DNA of 10,746 bases from an uncultured Clostridia bacterium (lineage in GTDB: Bacteria; Bacillota; Clostridia; Saccharofermentanales; Saccharofermentanaceae), in NCBI GenBank assembly GCA_946545505.1, contig CAMNNN010000026.1, forward strand, positions 1 through 10,746. The letters run 5' to 3'. This document shows, one piece after another, positions 7,308 through 10,746 of the stretch. Position numbers and translations under genes: made by a program. The stretch's first letter is position 1. Each line of letters opens with the position of its first letter. The notes below the pieces were generated by a model, which saw only the letters and a program-made list of their open reading frames with translations, did no database searches and was not told the origin of the DNA.

Positions 7308-10298
7308 TTACTTCTTGCGCGAGAAGATACCCTTAACCGCATCGAAAAGGGTCCTTCTGTCATGTACTTTGTCTCTGAGGTCCTTGACCGTCATATCCTC
7401 ATGGTAGTTATGCGTAACGATGAGATGTGCGATCTTGGCAAACAGATCCTTGAACTTATCGATGGATTCATCTTCATAAAGACCGGCCGAATAATCGATC
7501 ACGATCTGAAGACCTTCCGCACCGTCAAGGATCTGGATATCCATGATGGTCTGCGAAGCCGCCTGATTCTGACGGACTTCGACAGTCTCAACGTCCATTC
7601 CTTCCATTCCGTCCATATCGCGGATGTCCTGCTGATACAGAAGATATGCAGCTTCATCCTGCATTGCCTGTGCATCAGCCTCTACATAAGGATAAACCGA
7701 GTGCTCAATACCCTTCTGAACCTGATCATGAACCTCATTCATGAGATTCCTTATTGTTACATCGTCTTCAAGTTTCAACCCGATGGGAAGGTCTCTGAAC
7801 AGCAGACCTACCGTGGTAAGGAGTTCCGAATCCTCTCTGCCGTTATAAATCCAAGACAGCTTGATGTTCTTCTTGTTGTTATAGTAAGAGATCGCGAGAG
7901 CCGCCACGGTAATAAAGAACTCATTACGGGTGACCTTGTAGTTTCTCTCGATGGCGCGCATGAGCGGATCGTCAATGTCGAGAGATGCCTTAAGTTCGCC
8001 CATCTCGTTCTCGCCGTGCTCATTATCAACGTTGGGATACGAAGACCACTCCACTCCGTCATAACGGTCTTCAAAATACTTCTTACTCTCCAGATAGAAC
8101 GGCTTGTTGATCGCATCTTCACGACGCTTGAGCATCAGATAGTAGTAATCCTTGTCGGGTTCGGCGCCCATGTAGATCTTGCCTACATCACCCATGAACA
8201 CCTTGAGTGACGTACCGTCAAATACCGTGTGGTGAACATCAAAGAATACATAGCCTGCTTTCTCAGTCTCGAATACGCGGCAACGGCACAATCTGCCTCC
8301 GACGATCTTGAACGGATAGACCATGGAATCTTTGACAAACTTGAACTCGAATTCACTTAACTTCTCGACATGGACAGAAGGAGCGATATCTGGTGTATAT
8401 ACCTGCTCGAGGATACCGTCATCATTCCACCAGATAGTGGTAAGGAGCGACGGATGATTCTTAATCGCTTTCTCCAGCGATTCCGCCAGACGTTCCATAT
8501 CGAATAATTCCTTATCGACCTTAAGCATCGAGAACAGGTTGTACATGGTCGAATCAGGTACTGTGAGCTGATAATCAACCATATAAAGCTGTTCAGTCGT
8601 AAGGGGATGAGGAACCTTCAATGCTTCTTCATTCATCTCGTCCGGATCTTCTCCGTTATCGGAAGCTCTGTCTGCTTCATATATCTTGGCTATCTGTTCA
8701 GGCGTACGGCCGCGGAATACCTGACCGGCATTAAGGCCTTTAAGACCGGCCTCAGTAATCAGATTGATGGAGCGGAGCGAGTCGCCGCCGAGCTCATAGA
8801 AATCATCGTGTATTCCGACACGCGCCAGTCCGAGGACCCTTGCCATACCTTCACAGAGCTTGGTTTCAGTATCATTAGTCGGAGCGACATAATCACTCTG
8901 GTAGTCCTTCATATCCGGAGCGGGAAGAGCTTTACGGTCCAGCTTACCGGTTGCCTTAAGAGGAACCTCGTCTATCTTGATGAAGAAGGCCGGGATCATG
9001 TAATGAGGAAGTCTCTTCATCAGCTCCTGACGCACATAATTAGCATCTACTGTAATGTCATCCTTGTAGTATGCACAAAGGAAGCTCTTATCTCCGTCTT
9101 CGAATCCTCTTGCAGCGCACCAATCGATATCAAGGACCTGCTTAACCGCCGCTTCGATCTCGGCAGGCTCGATTCTGTTACCGTTGATTTTGATCATATC
9201 TCCGCTTCTGCCGAGAAGAACAAGATTGCCTGATTCATCATAACGGGCAAGATCACCTGTGTAGTAAAGACCGTTGTTAAATGCCCTCGCGGTCTCCTCA
9301 GGAAGATTAATGTAACCTCTTACATATGGATTATGGAAGCACAGCTCTCCAACTTGTCCGTTGGGAACGTCGTTGCCATTCTCATCTTTAAGGTATATCT
9401 GTGTCTCTACTCTCGGATAGCCGATCGGGCACACCTCATAGGGCTTATCGATCTGGAAGAATCCTACGGCAAATCCGCTCTCGCTCGCCGCATAGATATT
9501 GATAAGTTCAACGTTCTTAAGATACAGATTATTGGCAGGCTCAGAACCGACGAAGAACATTCTTAAGAATGGTCCCGTCTGATTTCCGATCATCCTCGCA
9601 TAAGACGGAGTCAGGAATGTGATCGTGATTCGCTTACTAAGGAAGAACTTCGCGAGGGCCGCGGTGTTCTTGATGGTCGCGTATGAGACTATAAAATTCT
9701 TTCCCTTGTACACATTCAGTCCGCACAGTATTACGATAACCGTCGCGACGAAGTTCATCGGAGCCAGAGTCGCGAGTCGGTCGTCCTCGTTAAAGGGACA
9801 TTCATTGTCGATTCTGATCGAATCGATAGCACGTTCCAGATTGCCTCTCTCGTGAAGTACGCCCTTGGGATTTCCGGTTGTTCCTGACGTGTAGATCGCA
9901 TAAGCAGCGTCGTGAGGATCGGCTTCTTCGAAGCCCTTAAGCGGCTCCATATCCATGATCTCTTCCCAGTTCTCCATGGAGATATCACACTTACAGCTGC
10001 AGTCTTTATAGATATAATCTATTCTTTCCGGCGCATAAGTATCTTCAACCAAAGCCCAGGCCGCACCGGCCTTCCATACTCCGATCATCGCGATAACGGG
10101 GAGTACTCCTCTCGGCAGTCTTATGAGGACAAAATCCTCCTTGCCGATACCGGCTTTCTTGAGCCACGCATACAGCTTGCCCGACATCTCATCGAGCTGG
10201 GCATAAGTTATACCCTTCGTATAAACCTCATCAAACAGGATTGCAGAATTAGGACTTTTCTCGGTGTATTCGGCAAGCCTCTCTATAATCGTACTCAT
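7308..10298 (-). CDS. Single-module non-ribosomal peptide synthetase, A-PCP-C order
   Basis: A 996-residue synthetase. An adenylation domain (about 1-465) activates a carboxylic acid with ATP. Its motifs are YTSGTTGNPKG (136-146), YTGDL (346-350), GRSGDMIKINGNRIEP (363-378) and TGKLDRKALP (450-459), with Lys452 as the catalytic lysine. A carrier domain (about 475-545) has GGDSL with Ser507 for phosphopantetheine. After an acidic linker, a condensation domain (about 563-975) has HHTVFDG at 689-695 (His690 catalytic) and VGLLFRDLPIG at 830-840. There is no thioesterase, reductase or second module, and the C-terminus ends in a short basic tail. By my alignment the residue at the GrsA Asp235 position is Val184, and the A5 motif reads IYAASES instead of xYGPTE, so a standard alpha-amino acid may not be the substrate. 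AAGGGGG lies seven bases before the ATG. A phosphopantetheinyl transferase must be encoded elsewhere. Confidence 0.93.
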   Translation of the reverse strand: MSTIIERLAEYTEKSPNSAILFDEVYTKGITYAQLDEMSGKLYAWLKKAGIGKEDFVLIRLPRGVLPVIAMIGVWKAGAAWALVEDTYAPERIDYIYKDCSCKCDISMENWEEIMDMEPLKGFEEADPHDAAYAIYTSGTTGNPKGVLHERGNLERAIDSIRIDNECPFNEDDRLATLAPMNFVATVIVILCGLNVYKGKNFIVSYATIKNTAALAKFFLSKRITITFLTPSYARMIGNQTGPFLRMFFVGSEPANNLYLKNVELINIYAASESGFAVGFFQIDKPYEVCPIGYPRVETQIYLKDENGNDVPNGQVGELCFHNPYVRGYINLPEETARAFNNGLYYTGDLARYDESGNLVLLGRSGDMIKINGNRIEPAEIEAAVKQVLDIDWCAARGFEDGDKSFLCAYYKDDITVDANYVRQELMKRLPHYMIPAFFIKIDEVPLKATGKLDRKALPAPDMKDYQSDYVAPTNDTETKLCEGMARVLGLARVGIHDDFYELGGDSLRSINLITEAGLKGLNAGQVFRGRTPEQIAKIYEADRASDNGEDPDEMNEEALKVPHPLTTEQLYMVDYQLTVPDSTMYNLFSMLKVDKELFDMERLAESLEKAIKNHPSLLTTIWWNDDGILEQVYTPDIAPSVHVEKLSEFEFKFVKDSMVYPFKIVGGRLCRCRVFETEKAGYVFFDVHHTVFDGTSLKVFMGDVGKIYMGAEPDKDYYYLMLKRREDAINKPFYLESKKYFEDRYDGVEWSSYPNVDNEHGENEMGELKASLDIDDPLMRAIERNYKVTRNEFFITVAALAISYYNNKKNIKLSWIYNGREDSELLTTVGLLFRDLPIGLKLEDDVTIRNLMNEVHDQVQKGIEHSVYPYVEADAQAMQDEAAYLLYQQDIRDMDGMEGMDVETVEVRQNQAASQTIMDIQILDGAEGLQIVIDYSAGLYEDESIDKFKDLFAKIAHLIVTHNYHEDMTVKDLRDKVHDRRTLFDAVKGIFSRKK

Positions 10299-10305
10299 AT
10301 GATAA

Positions 10306-10312
10306 CCCCCTT
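10306..10312 (-). promoter_or_regulatory. Ribosome binding site of the NRPS gene
   Basis: AAGGGGG on the minus strand, seven bases before the ATG at 10296-10298. A small hairpin (GGCT/AGCC, 10314-10324) stands directly upstream. The G5 core is complementary to a C7 run about 105 bases further upstream (10416-10422). Confidence 0.7.
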
Positions 10313-10353
10313 CGGCTTACAGCCACAAATCAATAATACACCTCGTAAATAAC

Positions 10354-10376
10354 AAAAAACGCCCGCGCCTCGGGGC
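10354..10376 (-). terminator. Possible terminator or attenuator hairpin in the NRPS leader
   Basis: On the minus strand a GC-rich hairpin (10361-10376; about six base pairs, GCCCCG with CG-C-GGGC, one bulge, three-base loop) is followed by G and six Ts (10354-10359). It could be a back-up terminator for tpiA, or an attenuator if the NRPS promoter lies upstream of it. The stem is short and bulged, so I hold this loosely. No convincing promoter was found on either side. The best -10 candidate, TATTAT at 10333-10338, has no good -35. Confidence 0.35.
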
Positions 10377-10450
10377 AACCGTCAAAGTTTACCAAATGTT
10401 AATTCTATTATTTGAGGGGGGGCGGGACTGCAGACTTCGCCGCAGTCACC

Positions 10451-10475
10451 GCACAAAACGCACAAACGCACAAAC
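10451..10475. repeat. Short tandem repeat GCACAAAC, three copies
   Basis: GCACAAAAC (10451-10459) is followed by two exact GCACAAAC units (10460-10467 and 10468-10475). It lies just downstream of the tpiA terminator T-run, in the spacer before the NRPS gene. No function can be assigned. Confidence 0.6.
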
Positions 10476-10511
10476 AAAAACCGCCTGCCCCGAATGAAGG
10501 ACAGGCGGTTT
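10472..10511 (-). terminator. Intrinsic terminator of tpiA
   Basis: A stem of 13 base pairs has arms at 10499-10511 and 10478-10490 and a loop of eight bases. A T5-G-T3 run follows on the minus strand. One pair is a U-G wobble that exists only in the minus-strand transcript (A-C on the other strand), which confirms the direction. It lies 25 bases after the tpiA stop and separates tpiA from the NRPS unit. Confidence 0.9.
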
Positions 10512-10535
10512 CTAATCAACAAATCCGTGAACTTA

Positions 10536-10746
10536 TCAGCCGGCGTTGCAGATAACGGAGAAGTCTTCAGCCTTGAGGGAAGCACCACCGACGAGACCGC
10601 CGTTGATGTCCTTCTGAGCGAACAGACCCGTGCAGTTCTTAGCGTTGCAGGAACCGCCGTACTGGATTGTCATAGCCTCAGCGCACTTGTCGCAGTAGAG
10701 CTCAGCGATTACGCCACGGATGAACTTGCAGACTTCCTCAGCCTGC
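10536..10746 (-). CDS. tpiA: Triosephosphate isomerase, C-terminal part (cut by window edge)
   Basis: The last 69 codons of a glycolytic enzyme that interconverts dihydroxyacetone phosphate and glyceraldehyde 3-phosphate; the rest lies beyond the right edge. Recognised by IQYGGS, which forms part of the phosphate-gripping loop, then [18 protein letters not shown], the conserved end of the TIM barrel. The final residues are DFSVICNAG before TGA. The fragment has six cysteines, including SCNAKNC where many homologues have SVKPDN or SMNAKN. The gene is followed after 25 bases by a strong terminator, so it ends its own transcript. In Bacillota tpiA usually sits with gap, pgk and gpmI, but that context is outside the window. 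Confidence 0.95.
   Translation of the reverse strand, partial: QAEEVCKFIRGVIAELYCDKCAEAMTIQYGGSCNAKNCTGLFAQKDINGGLVGGASLKAEDFSVICNAG

Noticed and set aside
7257..8210. Plus-strand open frame of 317 codons, opposite the NRPS condensation domain
   Set aside because: It lies antisense to a gene with clear domain motifs, has no recognisable domain, and crosses the NRPS/MATE junction. It is a shadow of biased codon use.
8607..9233. Plus-strand open frame of 208 codons opposite the carrier and adenylation domains
   Set aside because: Antisense shadow of the NRPS, with no family motif and no ribosome site noted.
9912..10352. Plus-strand open frame of 146 codons ending in the NRPS leader
   Set aside because: Mostly antisense to the conserved adenylation N-terminus. 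The translation shows no family signature.
10380..10385. TTGACG on the minus strand as a -35 box for the NRPS
   Set aside because: Seventeen bases downstream is GCGTTT, with no -10-like sequence, and the spacer is the GC hairpin.
10426..10447. Inverted repeat GACTGC...GCAGTC in the tpiA-NRPS spacer
   Set aside because: Only six base pairs around a ten-base loop, with no T-run on either side. Not enough for a terminator or operator call.
10382..10588. Minus-strand frame of 68 codons between tpiA and the NRPS
   Set aside because: It starts inside tpiA in another frame and reads through the tpiA terminator, and the predicted peptide is low in complexity and unlike any family.

Overview
The window holds seven protein genes, all on the minus strand and read from the right edge towards the left. 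It looks like the chromosome of an anaerobic Bacillota bacterium of the class Clostridia, probably from a gut or rumen. That placement is inferred from strong GGAGG/AAGGGGG ribosome binding sites, a YugP-type membrane metallopeptidase, a GH94 phosphorylase, a MepA-like MATE transporter, and the general protein style at moderate GC. No rRNA, tRNA, CRISPR array, insertion sequence or phage gene is visible. No gap between genes exceeds 300 bases.

Right edge (10536-10746): the last 69 codons of triosephosphate isomerase (tpiA), followed by a strong minus-strand intrinsic terminator.

Middle right (5947-10298): a compact two-gene unit. The first gene is a 996-residue single-module non-ribosomal peptide synthetase ordered adenylation - carrier - condensation. 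Two bases after its stop comes a 12-helix-type MATE exporter. This is the most interesting part of the window. The adenylation pocket lacks the usual amino-group-binding Asp (Val184 by my alignment) and has a divergent A5 motif. The enzyme ends in a condensation domain with no thioesterase or reductase. It plausibly joins an unusual acyl unit to a free acceptor, and the MATE protein exports the product. The leader holds a GC hairpin with six Ts, and a C7 tract complementary to the Shine-Dalgarno.

Middle left to left edge (105-5917): a probable five-gene operon. A promoter-like pair at 5889-5917, overlapped by a 20-bp near-palindrome, precedes a YugP-like zinc peptidase. A GH94 glycoside phosphorylase (868 aa), an S33-type alpha/beta hydrolase, a hotdog-fold acyl-CoA thioesterase and thioredoxin reductase (trxB) follow. 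The last four are linked by stop/start overlaps of 4, 1 and 4 bases. A clear intrinsic terminator at 105-144 ends the unit. The products do not form one obvious pathway: they cover membrane proteolysis, sugar phosphorolysis, ester and thioester hydrolysis, and thiol redox.

The last 104 bases at the left edge show nothing recognisable.
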